From Trichoplax sp. H2 (lineage: Eukaryota; Placozoa; Uniplacotomia; Trichoplacea), in assembly GCA_003344405.1 (NCBI GenBank), contig NOWV01000129.1, forward strand, positions 151,874 through 215,873: a stretch of 64,000 nucleotides of DNA, read 5' to 3'. Both the position numbers and the translations under genes were made by a program. Within the stretch, counting starts at the first letter, position 1; each line of letters starts with the position of its first letter. The notes beneath the pieces were generated by a model. It was given only the letters and a program-made list of their open reading frames with translations, did no database searches and was not told where the DNA came from. Positions 27,006-40,000 of this stretch are shown here, one piece after another.

Positions 27006-27181
27006 AGTTTGAGTGGTTAGCCAGCGTCCAGAAAAATAACGATGGTAGTGATAATGGCAGTAATAGTTAGGCCAAAAAGACGCCAAAGAGATGATCGGAA
27101 ATCGGTTTGCAAGGCCAAAAAAGGAGCCTAATCGACGCATATATGGCGGTGGTCCTTAAAATATTGGTCTGAATATTGAAA

Positions 27182-27191
27182 TTGGCGGGAA
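27182..27191. promoter_or_regulatory. E2F binding site upstream of dTMP kinase
   Basis: TTGGCGGGAA on the plus strand contains the canonical E2F core GGCGGGAA (27184-27191). It lies 177 bp upstream of the chosen dTMP kinase start and 42 bp upstream of the alternative ATG. dTMP kinase is a known S-phase gene under E2F control in animals, so the position makes biological sense. The local sequence is GC-richer than the surroundings, as expected for a promoter. Confidence 0.6.
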
Positions 27192-27803
27192 GACGATGGT
27201 TGCCCTACGTGCCCTCGAGAGGGAGTGGCCGGTCGACAATCCAGTCAAAGTACGCAATCATTATCCTACGAGTATAGGAAAACACCTGGATTCAGTCACG
27301 AAAATTGGTTAAAAAGCCAGAGGAACGGCCCGTGGTCGTTTTATGTACTCCCATACGAAATGGGCAAATAGACTCTTTGCTGGTCATTTCAACTGTGCTC
27401 TACACCTGCAAGCGTATGCATACTGTATAATACCAGAGACTGCCGAGACCACCTGATGCCCGTGTTTCGGACCACACCATGCACAGACGGACAGACTTGC
27501 CGAGACTCAAGGACAGAAATGAGGCCCAAAATGCCGGAAATATCGCAAAAATTAGTTTACTTTCAGTAGGGATCTTCCGTAGACCTGAGAAAACTTCGGT
27601 TCTACTAATGGAAGAACAGAAATGACGTTCGATAACTGCTTTTAAGCAGAACCTTGTAAAATAGAATGCATTTCAATGTAATATGACTTCATTTAGAAAA
27701 TGAAGTCAGCTCTAGAATTGAGCTTTAAATGACATTATAACCAAGGGAAGAAGTGTTTGCAATACGTGCGATGCAGTTGAAATAACCAATAAAATAATCA
27801 TCC

Positions 27804-27957
27804 TCCACATTTTAGTAGAGTGAACGACCGTTTCTCGTTTCTCTCTTTCTTTTTAGTAGTCCCTAACCATGCCAGGGACTACTAAACTACAATACAGTAC
27901 TAAAAGAAACTGTAGAGAAGAGAGAGGGACTGTCGGCTTTCCTGGCCAAAATGTGGA
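27804..27957. mobile_element. Foldback/MITE-like element
   Basis: A 154-bp segment bounded by the 10-bp inverted repeat TCCACATTTT / AAAATGTGGA. Inside is a perfect 13-bp inverted repeat (tttagtagtccct at 27852-27864, agggactactaaa at 27874-27886, 9-bp loop) flanked by matching pyrimidine and purine runs. It has no coding capacity. No clear target duplication was seen. The string 'tttcctggccaaaat' near its right end also occurs at about 16166-16180, which may mark a related copy. Confidence 0.5.
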
Positions 27958-28084
27958 AAGTGACTATTTTTCTCATCATTTTAGCTGCACTGTACTGTTG
28001 ACACTCACTCTAGTTGACAGCTACCCTCCGAAGTAGCACAACAGATACCAAGTTAGTTCCGTACGGCCCCAATCTTCTAATATA

Positions 28085-28346
28085 TCAAAAGTGACCAGCA
28101 AATTGGTCAGCCTTGCTATAGCTTGCAATGAAAATCGTTGGCAGTACCTCTCGCTTTCCTTTTCTTTTATTCAATTTTCTAAGGCAAACTTTGGCATTCA
28201 TGAAAAATTGCGAAGCGTACATAATTTCCATTTGTGCCTTCATGCAATGTTCTATTCTGATTGAATCTTCATAGTTTAAAGCTCTTCTGATGCCAAGGCG
28301 ATAAGCTTTAATTCCGAATATTTTATTTAGGGCACCAGATAGGTTA
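28085..28346 (-). CDS. Unrecognised terminal exon, 86 codons
   Basis: Follows an acceptor-like sequence (taaaataacag) and is open to a TGA at 28085-28087. The reading is rich in charged and helical residues: GALNKIFGIKAYRLGIRRAL, NYEDSIRIEHCMKAQMEIMY, then a basic VCLRKLNKRKGKRE stretch. Composition and length are unlike a random frame in such AT-rich DNA. I do not recognise the family. If real, it is the last exon of a minus-strand gene whose other exons lie upstream; a decayed gene or retroelement remnant is the alternative. Confidence 0.4.
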
Positions 28347-31300
28347 CTGTTATTTTAGCGCGATTAACTAACTTAAATAGCGACAGTATTGACTTTAATA
28401 TAGGAGATTCTATATTGGTAGAGATATCTCTTCTGTCATGATGATTGTAATGAAGTAGTCGACTAAAAGCGTATGAGCAATGTAATTAGTATTACGTATG
28501 CCACATTTGGAAAGATCGATGATATTATATGGTACAATGATATTTGCAGGAGCTCCTATTGTATTAATTAGCTAAACTATAGTAACTTGTAAGATGGTAG
28601 ATGATGATTTACCAGTTGTATATAAAGTGAGGCCTTTCTGTAGTTTACTAGTTTTTATCCTCGGTTAACATTAGAATCCCGCTCTCTCTCGCCTTGTAGT
28701 TAGCGTTTATACAATCCTTAGGGCTGTTTATGCTTTCTACGATAGAAAATAAGGAAGCTAAGTACTCTATCGTAATACGTAGGCTATATTATGTGATACT
28801 GTATACAGCAATCTCTTCATAGGAGTAGTAAAAGTCACGAAAACAGATACTAGGTATTAGTTGTTGTAGTCGCGCACTATATTAAAACTTGCACGTAATT
28901 ATTGTTATTAGCTGAAATCATTACAGTTGTGCATGTCATAAGCTACTAGTGCTGTAGTTAGCAAGAATTATTTTCATCACGCTGCATAACATCTGGAGCA
29001 GCAGCCATACGTACCTCTAGTAAAGTTCTCATCAAGTAGTGCAGAAAATAAGAACTTCATTGTCCGATTTGCTAATAAGCTAATAAAGACATAGTTAAGG
29101 CAGAGGGGTTCATCGTGTTGTATGTAGGAATTAATCGATTTAGTATGAGAAGCAAGGTGCTATATCGAATTTGGCAGAGTAGGATACTTTAGGTATAAAG
29201 CATTGAGGTATTTATATTTAGACGGACATAAACAAAGCGATGTCTAGAACTCGCTCTAGCTCATTGGTGGAACTATATGTTGTGATAGGATATTATTTAT
29301 AGAAATTTTGTTTCATATTAACCAAATGAATAATTAGGTCAAATTCAATTGCCGGTGTATCAGCGGCCTTGATGACAACGATAAAAGCCGGTCAGAAATT
29401 TTGCTTTTAATGTGTTCTTTCTACCTTACTTGGGTGAAAGGGATGATAAATGTAAAGATTATTATTCTACTATGAACCAATTACTTATAACTTTTTGAGT
29501 ACAGTAGTATATAATTATATATGTATTGGAAATGAAATAAAGAATTAATTTTTGAAGAAAGGAGCTCAGCTTGGATTACTACAAGAAACGCTATTATCCT
29601 GCTTAACGGTAAATAATATTAAAATTGTAGCTGCATTCATTGAAAACTTAACGACAGTGTGATAAGTTACCGAACGGTGAATGATTGCATTTTTACATCA
29701 CTTGCATGAAAATTTAAGCAGGAAATTACCTCCCAGTGCTGTATAAAACTAAGACTAACTGATTGCAACATCGTTATCAAGGCTACAGAATTAATTTATC
29801 ATCATTCCTATGAAAATGAATGTAAAATAGGAGACTATATTATACACTTATTTGCGGAGGATGGAATTTCGTGGCAACGATTACATCACATTGGGAGTAA
29901 ACAACAAATACAGCACATATTTCTATCTTGATCCACAGAGTACTGCAAGCAACTCAAAATCAATCATCCATGTGTCATAATCAAACCTACACCCAATGAG
30001 ACTAGGTATACATGCCATTTACTGTTTGCGTCATCATGGATTCAGACAGGTTTTCACTTCTATTATATTTCCAGCAGGGATTTTGAAATAGAGAACACAA
30101 GCAGCAAATCACTTTTGAAATCCTAGTCAAAAGCAGTAAAGTTTTAAAACTCAGCAATAAATCGATAAAATCACATCAGTTTATTGATACTGTAGCCTAT
30201 AAATAATATATAAACAAGTCTGGTATATATCTAGTAACAAGAATGAAAGTAATACCGATATTAGCCTTAAGAGGAGTGGAGAATAAAAGATAGATTACGA
30301 GGGAATTCTCGCTGCCTAGTAACATTATTTGCCTAGACATCGAATGTTCGCATAGTACTATTTATGAACTCCAAAAGTAGCAGAGGATTATTCGTTGATC
30401 AAATTGCGTAAATTATTTCTCATATACATTAGTTGTTAATTGATTGTCAACTACAGTTGAAATCAGTATATACTACAGCATGCCTATTGCATTGTGCCAG
30501 TATCGACAGTGGTAGTCTACGATACGGCTTATAATAAAGTATTGATTTCAAAGCAATTTTAATAATATACCGTACTAAAGAAGAAAATTAGCCTTAAATT
30601 TGTCATGGATTATAGTAATTGAAATAATATCTTAGTCTGTGAAAGTGAGTTAGGCTATACGTCATATATATTGCAGTATATAAGTGAGATCATTAATATG
30701 ATCATTAGATAAATCATTTACAGCACATTGTTTGCTTGCGTATAACTTTTGCTACTATTGAATTGATTACCTCTAACCCTAATCTAATCTGAAATATTAT
30801 TCTATGATTTATGCATCTACTTCAGAGGGATATGATCTTACCTAGATCCCGGATATCATGCAATTTGTATGGTAGCGGATCCACAGCAGTCATCTTTCCA
30901 AGATGAAAGCTGCTTAAAAATTCGCTGCATGCTGGGAAGTTCTCCTGGCTTGAGCAAAATCTTCAGTTCCTAAAATCTGTATTTTATTCATAATTAGTCG
31001 TTTAGTTAAAAAATAACATCAGGCTATTACAGAAAGTGATAGACAAGTACATCGCTAATATCCTATAGATTCGATTTTTTGAAATGCCAATTTATGGTTC
31101 CAAGAAAGCGAGGTAGCTTAAACTCTATACAACATATTATTCTAGTAACTAATGGAAGGATTGAAAAGCATCTACGTTATTGTCAGCTTACGCGTATTTT
31201 TTGCTTTCGTGAAATTATTTGTTGCAATCGTAATACTTAATTGAATAAATAGAATTAGGAGATTCAGGATACGAATTTACTTATCAAATTATAGTCGCAA

Positions 31301-32619
31301 TGTGTGTTAACAGCAGCCAATGCTAACAGAACCATTCTTGTTTCATTGTGATTTCAATATCATGGATTGCAATCTTTTAACCAGAGGCATAAACATAAAC
31401 TACTTGCTCGTAAATTATTATCAGAATTGCAAATTCTCAAATTTAATATACCTGTAACGATTATATTAACACAAAAAGAGGAGGAAGGGAAAGCATATGC
31501 ATGATCATTTAGTCTATGATAGAATTACTAAGTTTAAAGTTGCCTATTCATTTGTAGCGGTATTGTGAGCAGTCTTAATGCCTATTCTGCATTCAGGAAG
31601 GATATCAATTTTTAGGACGAAAAAAGACAAAAATGTGGTCAAGATGAACAGGAATATAAATTATTTAACTTTAACTTCGATTCGATAGACGGTAATCATC
31701 GTGCACATGCTACGAAACAAACAAGTTTAAATTATTTCCTTTCAGTAATTAATGTCAACAGAATCATACAAAAATCCAGCACAATATCCGTATCATAAGC
31801 ATTAAATGTCCTAAGCTACGAATAGTTAAAAGTACGAAAGGTTATGCGTTATTTATTTTGCTTATATTGTAATGATTGTTATAGTAACCGTATTATACAA
31901 TGAAAAGTGTATAGTAGTTGGGATATAGTATTGCAAAAGTGTAACAAATATTCATCAGAAGACAAGGTATTTTATTCCTGATAGAATTAGTGATATTTTT
32001 GTATATTTTGTATAGTACTATTTATCAGATTTGCACAACATGATGTAACCATGCATTAATCCCCGAAAATACTTATATATGCCAAGGTAAGTCCAGATTC
32101 TTCGGTTATCATGGATTACTCTCCTGACAAAGAATAAGGTAAAGTATGCTGCTCTTCTAGGTTGCTATTGTCAACTACTATTTTAGCTTAGATCTAGAAC
32201 TACCCTTCTAAACTGCAATCACACAGAAAAACTTCACAACGTCGAGCTACTTCTACTTTAACGAATACGACCAATACTAAATACTCGGGCTACAAAAACA
32301 ATTACTAACGGCCAACATTCGCAATTACGAGTCAATGACAAAAGTTTTAGTCGACCTAATCTCTATATAGGCAAAAATCAAATACTTAATCTATACTACT
32401 CTTGAAGCTGCATTTGAACCGTGACAACGGCATATAAATGCTTCATTTAAATCTATGAAAATTATTACAGGCTTTTTTGCTCCTTACAATAGATTATTTT
32501 CCAATAAGGCCTTCAAAATTTAATATATGGATTAGCAATTAATGGGATAAATTACCGATCATGAATTCTTTTAAATCTTTAATTTCTTCCTCGAAGGCAG
32601 TACTATCCACTTTTCAGCT
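28347..32619. other. Mostly non-coding stretch
   Basis: Apart from the candidate exon at 30842-30969 and a weak possible first exon on the minus strand at 29015-29060 (MKFLFSALLDENFTR then a GTACGT donor), nothing is supported. Repeats are not obvious here. Confidence 0.35.
30842..30969 (-). CDS. Candidate exon of unknown minus-strand gene
   Basis: A GC-richer 128-bp block between an acceptor (gattttag, ending at 30970) and a strong donor (GTAAGATC, from 30841). One frame contains FPACSEFLSSFHLGK and MTAVDPLPYKLHDIRDL and runs open into the donor; its ATG could also be a start. A second frame (ELKILLKPGELPSMQRIF) ends at a TGA inside the block. The first frame fits the donor better. No family recognised. 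It may belong with the exon at 28085-28346, but phases could not be connected. Confidence 0.35.
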
Positions 32620-33470
32620 ATCTTCGTCATAGTTGCTGTCTTTCCTTTTGCTGCGCTATTGGCAAGGCTTATTATTCCCGGTTTATGTATCGAATAGATT
32701 TAATTGAAATCCGGAGGTTGCTAAAGTTCTAATTGAGCGTATATTAAGATATATTGTAAAATTAGGTATCCAAGCCAAGATCATGCCAACAGATTAAAGC
32801 GTATGGTGGACCCTGAGTAATGGATATTATGGGGTTTATGATGACTATAATCGACCATTTATGACATTTTGTGATTTTTGGTCTGATCCAGGATATGTAC
32901 GGACTCTAATTGAATCGCTATCTCGAGAAAATGCTAGAAAGAATAGCTATCGTCTAAATTTCTGTTATAATGTTCAACAACAGCTTGTTCATTAATTGGT
33001 TAGAAAATCTGCTGGATAAATCTACCATGATGACCCTCGTTAACTTAACAGGGACAACGCATATTTGGGTTATATACAATTTTAATGCCGATAATTGACT
33101 TGGTTTGTCGAATCGTAGAAATTATTTGCGCATTGCATTTTGTCAGTACCCTAAATTTTAGAAACACTGGCCATACTGGCCAGTCGTACTGTACTATCAT
33201 AGATTATATTAGCATTCGTGGCTACAGATGCCAACAATGTAGTATTATTCTGATATTCGATGAAGAAATCAACTACTGTATGCATATTCAGACCCAATAA
33301 GCAAAACTAATATATGACAAATGGGTCGTTCTTGATGACAATGAACCTTGGGAAAACAACTTTGGTGATTATTTACACTATAATCCAAACTTCTCTTGCT
33401 CTTCTGCAAATTACACGACGAGTTATTGGATCAGTGGTGTATATATATACCCCACTACTTTATAGTAACC
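32620..33470 (+). pseudogene. Broken fibrinogen-related secreted protein gene
   Basis: A decayed third copy of the genes at 36848-37702 and 42996-43873. Recognisable pieces, in order but in different frames: SCQQIKAYGGP (about 32777), GYYGVYDDYNRPF and TFCDFWSDPGY then LIESLSRENARK (about 32828-32950), DYISIRGYRCQQCSI (about 33200-33248) and NPNFSCSS then SYWISGVYI (about 33380-33455). Stops and frameshifts interrupt it at several points. A hydrophobic stretch at about 32624-32668 (IFVIVAVFPFAALLA) may be the remains of the signal-peptide exon. The copy is too damaged to be functional. Confidence 0.85.
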
Positions 33471-33502
33471 AGGCTATTATTATCTCTATTTTCATTTCCT
33501 GA

Positions 33503-36500
33503 CGAGGCAGGAAAAAATCTTAGTGTATCATTTCATGCAATCAATAGCATAATTTGAAATAACTTATGTAAGCAATCATGACTATTATAGGGATGTTTAT
33601 TTTACGTATACTCCCCAGGAATATTTAACACAAGAAATTAATAATGATGAATTTTGACCCTATGGCTAAATCTAATCTTAACAATATTCGTTTCATTATT
33701 TTTTTTTTAATTATTCTACTTATGTGATGCATCAAAGCTCATTTTTGTCGCCTTGAAACAATAAGACTGTTTTGATATGATATTACATTTTTGAAAATTT
33801 TTACGAAATGTATCTGTATTGTAAAATTAAAGTGTTTGCTTTAGAATAACAAAAAGGAAGATGAAAATCGATTTTATTTTATACAGTAAAATTGCGCGTC
33901 TTACAAGGATGGTTCAAAGATATGATTATTCAAGTTTTGTCACGTATAATACTGGAGTGATTAAGTTCTACTAACTAGTTCTGGTAACTTTGATCATTAT
34001 TCTTCAACCCATTTTAGGGAGAAATTAGCAGAGGCCTGGCTACTGGATGGCTCAGCTGACAAGATATGTGTAAATAAAGGTTACTAATAAAGTAAAATAC
34101 TATTGCTAGTGTTTCCATAGCTAATCTGAGGTACCCTTCACTTAATTTTCGCCATCGACATCGCTCGTTATTTTTTATATTTTACTTATTCCCCACTTTA
34201 AATTAAATCAATAGTAAACAATTCTTCTTATTTTTTAACTCTAAAAGATATGAATAACCTTTTAAAGTGTAGATTGATGAGGTTACTTAATTTGTATAGA
34301 TGATGATAGATTAAAAGAGTTGATGTTAAATTACTATCTGTGATATATACCAATCACGAAATTCCAAATTTTAGAAAAATAAGGGCTTTATTGAATCTTA
34401 TACAAAGATCAACTACACACAGCTCTACTTTAGCTGAATACTACTACTAAAGACTTCTAGAACGAACTAACAGAATAATCTAAAGTTGCATGCTTTTATA
34501 CTTTTCGTAGCATTCGCAGCTACAATCCGCATGGCAACCTTTTACCTTATTTTACACATAGTTAAATTATTCTTAGTAAGACTATTCTACTGCGGACCAA
34601 CATTAATCTGATATGGATACGACTACAGTACTTACGTAGACATTATTCACACCAGCCAAAGTACAATGAATTTCGTGACCGGTATATATCACAACCGACT
34701 ATATGTTTCATAAAGACTAGTGCAAACTCCCGTCGCTTTACTGACGGTTTACGATAATGTGCTCATTTAACATCTTTTACGAGGTTCAGTAACTTTATAC
34801 CGTACCGTATGCTCGGAATTAAGCCGATTTTCATACTAATGAGATATTTGTTAAATTTAAAAGGAAAGGATGACATCGGTATATGAGATGCATATCCTTT
34901 ATTTTCGATATATAAATCGCAGCTTGACTCATTAATTATTTAATTTTACTTTTTTCTATCTAAAACAAAATCAATAATAAACAATTCTTATTATTTCTCA
35001 ACCCTAATAGACGTAAATAATCTTTTGCAGGTCTGGATATATGAGGCTATTCAATTTATATGATATTTTGAAAGGTTGATATTAATTTAGTGTTGAGTAT
35101 ATTTTATAGCTTACAAATACACACAATTGACCGAGATTACAGATTTTGTATTTTAATATTAGATAAGATGTTTCAGCTAGTAAATAGGTTAAGGTAGCAC
35201 ATGAAATTAAGCTGATTTGCATATTAAAAGATCTTTGCTATCTTTAAAAGAAAAAAATATTAAGATTTTATCCTTGTTAACGATTAATATCGGAATATGG
35301 ATGAAAAATTTCAAATTCAATTTTGAAGCATATACTATAATCGATGTCATATCAGTATTTGATCCTGATCAATTTAAAAATTACATACGTGCCCAAATAG
35401 TTAAAAAATCTATTATTTTTTATTAAGGTAGTACGCAATTTAATTATATAAATATCTAAAATTGATTAATTTTTAGTAAAATTGATCAGTGCATTTATTT
35501 GGTAGAAATAGAAATATTAGCTAGAAAATAAAACAATATTATTGGGTATTTCTAGCCATACAACTGCTTTAAAGTCTAGAAATATTGATACCTATGTGGT
35601 ATGATATTAAATATTTGATTTAAATTTGACCTTTGAAGGGATTCATTTTAGTATTTAGTGTATATTAACTACAGTAAATAATTAACTAGCAAGGTTGTAA
35701 TGAAAGATTATCTACAAAATTCATGTTCTGTACCATGAAAGACTGCATTCAGCGCTATTATTGGACAAGTAAGTGGATTTGAAAGTTTAGAATTTACCAT
35801 AATTATTATGGAATGGCTCGATATTATAAACGAGTCTGTCGTGCATTAAGGTTTCACTATTAATAAATAAAATTAATGATTAATGAAGTGAACTTTTAGA
35901 ATTGTCTGAAATTTATCGCATTCAATACTAGACATGCCTATAATTATGCTGGCATGTTCTGTATTGCGTAAAGGTAGATGATCAGGTGAGGCAACGATTA
36001 AAGTCCAATCGATAAATAAATAAGAGCATGTAAATGTTAGTAACAGATTAAAATAATTTTCGTTGGCAAGAAAAGAAATATGAAAGATTTTGTTTTAAGG
36101 AATACCTACTGTGATATTAGTAGAAGCCTTGATCATTATAAAGATTTGTAAGCTTACATAGTCATAAATTGCAGCTGATGTGACCTGGGAATTTTGATCG
36201 TTAGTGTTTTGATTGTAGACAAGTTTGGTACTTTAGCAGCTGTGTTCTGCTTCTACTATTAGTTTTTGAAAATAACAGTCTGTTATAGAATTATCTTTTT
36301 ATAGCATAGACTATACCAACTTGTAAGTACTTATATGATAGATCAAACTATAAACTGATAAGTTTTACTCAGAATCTATCATAATATTCAATAACTGTGA
36401 ATTAGAGAAGTAAGCTTCGCGACAGTATTATTCAGTGGATAAATGAAAACTATACATTATACTCGTATAGGCAACTTTTCTAGGAAAAAATGACGTTCTC

Positions 36501-36847
36501 ACTCCCCCCTCCTTGCAAGAGATAAAATTTGAATTAAGAAATCTTTAATTATGTTAAGGCAAGTTAATCGAGTAATAACAATAATGACGTCAACTTGATA
36601 TTTAAACCTTCAAAAATGATATCAAAAACTGTTCTTAAAATTTTTACGTTATTTGCTAAATACTTTAATTATTAATTAAGGTTAAGTATAAATAAACAAG
36701 ACAAGAATGACTGTATTTCAATCAGCTTATCAATTTTACGGCAAAGATATAAAAAACTCATTAGAAATATCAATTTGCTTACTTTTATTGGTATTTGTCG
36801 CTCTTTCTTATCCATTTTCATTTATTATCATATGATAGTTTCGCAAA
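33503..36847. other. Intergenic stretch between fibrinogen-related copies
   Basis: Contains the duplication at 34180-35110 and otherwise AT-rich sequence with no supported gene. A 69-codon ORF at 35217-35426 is Lys/Ile-rich and at chance level. Confidence 0.45.
34180..35110. repeat. Diverged direct duplication, units about 34185-34350 and 34945-35110
   Basis: Both units contain 'aatcaata.taaacaattctt', then 'tctaaaagatatgaataacctttt' or its diverged counterpart, then 'gatgaggttacttaatttgtat' or 'tgaggctattcaatttatat'. They are about 760 bp apart. The sequence between them is not recognised. Confidence 0.55.
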
Positions 36848-37702
36848 ATGAAATTTACGGCATTATCATTGGTTTTCTTCATCTTCAGCATAGTACCTTT
36901 TACTATACAGGCGGTAAGTAATTTAATCGATTGATATCCGCATAAACTGCTTTTTTATTCTGTTTCAAAAAGGTTGTTATAATCGCTTATTAATTTTTTT
37001 TGGAAAATTTTTTATTTTAACAATTAGACTACCAATGCGAAATCTTGCCTACAGGCTAAAGATATAAATGGAGTTAGCGAAAATGGTTTCTATATCCTAT
37101 ACGATAACCAATATCGACCGTTTATCACATTTTGTGATTTCAATTCTGATAAAGGATTTATTTGGACACTTATTGAGTCATTTTCCTTGAATAACAGCAT
37201 GAAAGCCAAATATCGCAAGGGATTTTTTCAGGATTTTCCAACTGTTAGTAGTTTTATTGACTTGCAGGAATTTCGATTAGAGAACTCAGTTATGAAATCG
37301 ATTGCTGGTGCGCCAGGATCGACCCATTTTCGCACAACATGTAATTTTAACACGAATGACCGCAAAGGAATACAGAATCATCTAGACTATTTGCGTGTAT
37401 CATTTTGTAATTTTCCCAATTTCTTTAAAAATGTTAACAACAATACATGTACTAAGGTGGATTATATTAATGTCCAAGGACAATCCTGCAGAGATTGTAG
37501 TATTCCAATACATGATGGCGGTAATGAACATCATATGTTAGCTAATATCGAAAGATCCCCGGACGATTGTGATCGTTTGAAATTTGGAGGTGCAAAAGGA
37601 TATGCTTTTGGTGATTACAGGCTTTTAGATTCAAAATTTTCATGTTCAATGGCATCTAATTCGACTACCAATTGGTGGATTGGAGGTGCAGATATGTCGT
37701 AA
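36848..37702 (+). CDS. Secreted fibrinogen-related (FReD-like) protein, two exons
   Basis: Exon 1 (36848-36913) encodes 22 residues, essentially the signal peptide (MKFTALSLVFFIFSIVPF). A GTAAGT donor follows, and exon 2 (37028-37702) continues in phase 0 after an 'acaattag' acceptor. Total 246 aa. The mature part opens SCLQAKDINGVSENGFYIL and then TFCDFNSDKGFIWTLIES, the pattern of the fibrinogen C-terminal domain's first half (SCxxI, GxY, CD, WTLI). About ten cysteines are present, including a CRDC pair near residue 170, and the protein ends NWWIGGADMS. The classical Ca-binding and WWxxxC end of the domain is not recognisable, so this is a diverged form. Probably extracellular, in recognition or adhesion; the partner is unknown. 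Tandem paralogue of 42996-43873. Confidence 0.85.
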
Positions 37703-38330
37703 ACGTTATCTAGCCCACAGTTAGAATGGAATTGCAGCTGGAAGATTGAGATTCACAATTTAAATCGCCATATGAGGAGCTCTTCCCTGACCTCATAAAT
37801 ATAGCATGTGCTAATTTGAAGTACTTAATTAGATTGAATGAAGTCTTTAATATTTTTGATGGTTGATGTTTTATTTTATATATCTGCTGCTAGTTAAATT
37901 ATAATCAAGAAATAATTATGATATCGAAAATAATGCCAGAAATTACTTTTATTATTGGGTTATTATTAAGAAACTGCTAGAACAAATACCATGGCTAAGT
38001 GTTGTTACGCATTGTGATTGCAAACATTTCATTAGAGTTGATGTGTTCGATTAAAGTGTTAAGTAGAGTGATTTGGCCATGATTTGAAGGTGGCTGACCA
38101 AAGGTTCTTTAAATTTTACCGCAAATTATGGATGTTACAGGTCCACATAGAAAAGTTGCGCGGTTTTTTGGTAAAGATTCTATAGATTCTGAAATTGATT
38201 TGATTTTTACTAATAAGCGTATAATTCAAAAGTAATAAAATGTTAACAATTGAACTACGACGTGTATGAATAATTATTGTGATACAAATTTTCACGAAGA
38301 ATATGCGGATGCAGCATCATTTAGCATTTA

Positions 38331-40000
38331 GATTGTAAATTATTAGCTACGTTTAGTATGATGTAAGGTACGAGTATCTTACTCTAATTATTATCAGGCA
38401 TATTTAGTAATACCTATTATTTACTCGTATTACGCTATATTCGTTAGATTGTGCATTAATGTGATGCATTACTACATACAGTATTTAGCTATAGCATATA
38501 TTGTATAGAATTACTCTTCCTTAAAAAATCTTAAAAGTACAGTATTATACGCGTAGATATTAGATTGCATGCTGTAGCTGATACAGTTTATAGTAATATA
38601 TAGTATTATTGCACAACTACAACTTAATCTATATACATAAAAGTAGAAGCGGTTTTTTGTAATAATATTACGACCAAACGTAGAATGGTACTTTAAAAAT
38701 TTTTAGTGATAACGCTAGGCTGTGCAAATTATGCATATATAGATGCTGTATAAACATTTGTATTTGCAGTAATAGATTTAAACGTTTTGTGGGAAAAACT
38801 AGGCTATGCTGGGTTTCGTAGCTAATACTAGCGTATAGAAACTATTCTTCCTTAAGAAATCTGAAATGTACCGTAGATATTACATACATGCTGCCTTTAA
38901 TGCAGCTTATGATAAAATATTGCTTTAAAGCATATTTGAAATATGTACTTGTTAAGGTGTTGCATTGTCATTAGGATAGTTTAATAAGTACAGTAGTAGC
39001 TAGTATGAAGAATATCCATATTTGTAGTGCTAGGTAAGAGAAGTAATGCCTTAACGTGGATATTTGTGATAGTTCATTACACATTTGATATTGATTGTTA
39101 TTGTGTGATAGATAGCAGTAAGATGATTCAAGTTCTAGTTGGTGATAGTTGAATTAAACAACCTACGAGCTTAGATTAAGATTAAGTATGAGTAAGAGAT
39201 TCAAATATTTACTGATAGAAAAGCTGTGTAAGGAACATCTCAGTTCGAGATGTTTCTCCTAGTAAGGTATAATAGTAATACTGTTGTTGTTTATAAATTA
39301 GACGGTTCTTATATAAACGGCAACATTTGAGTTGAGTGGTTTGGTAAAAAGTTGTAGATGTATCTTTGCTAATAAAAGTTTCATCTTTGCAGTATTTTGC
39401 TAAATATGTTTAATGTTAAGTAAAAGGGCGTTTTAAGTCGGTAGCTACTTATAGACTTTTACTGTACGTTACCTTGTCGCAGAAGTGAAATTGTGACAGT
39501 ACTGTATTAATTAATCCTGCTTAAGAAATCTTAAATATACTGTAGCTATTATATTATATGCTTTCACTTATACTGCTCATAGTAACATATCGCATTAACG
39601 TATAATCTTACAAATATGGCGTAATATATAACAGCCCATAACAATATACTGTAATTAAAGATTCTATGTTAGAATCTAGTTGACTATATACTATAGCTAA
39701 ATGCCATAACTACTAATTTTTATAGTAAAATACAACATTAATGCCCACAATCTAACAAAAATAGCGTAATATACGGTATGTCACTTGAAAGTTGTAATCA
39801 TAGAGGTTTTCTCTATGGTCATATAGTGATGCCTCCTGCATTTGATTGTATGGATAGCTATATTTGATATGTTTTCTCATAATAGATGTTATCGTGATGC
39901 TAATATTAGATGAATACTTACAACTAGCTGCATGTACGGTGCTGATGTTGATGCTTTATTCTGTACTACACTTGTACTTTCGAATTGTCAGTAGATGCAG
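38331..40000. repeat. Dispersed repeat, related to the window's right end
   Basis: The sequence at about 38331-38385 (gattgtaaattattagctacgtttagtatgatgta) is closely similar to about 63803-63860 (gattgtagactgttagccatgtttagtataatgta), and both begin abruptly. Inside this block, the motif 'ttcttccttaagaaatct' with a following 'actgtag.tatta' stretch recurs at about 38511, 38842 and 39510. It looks like a non-coding repeat family of unknown type; no terminal repeats were identified. Confidence 0.5.
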
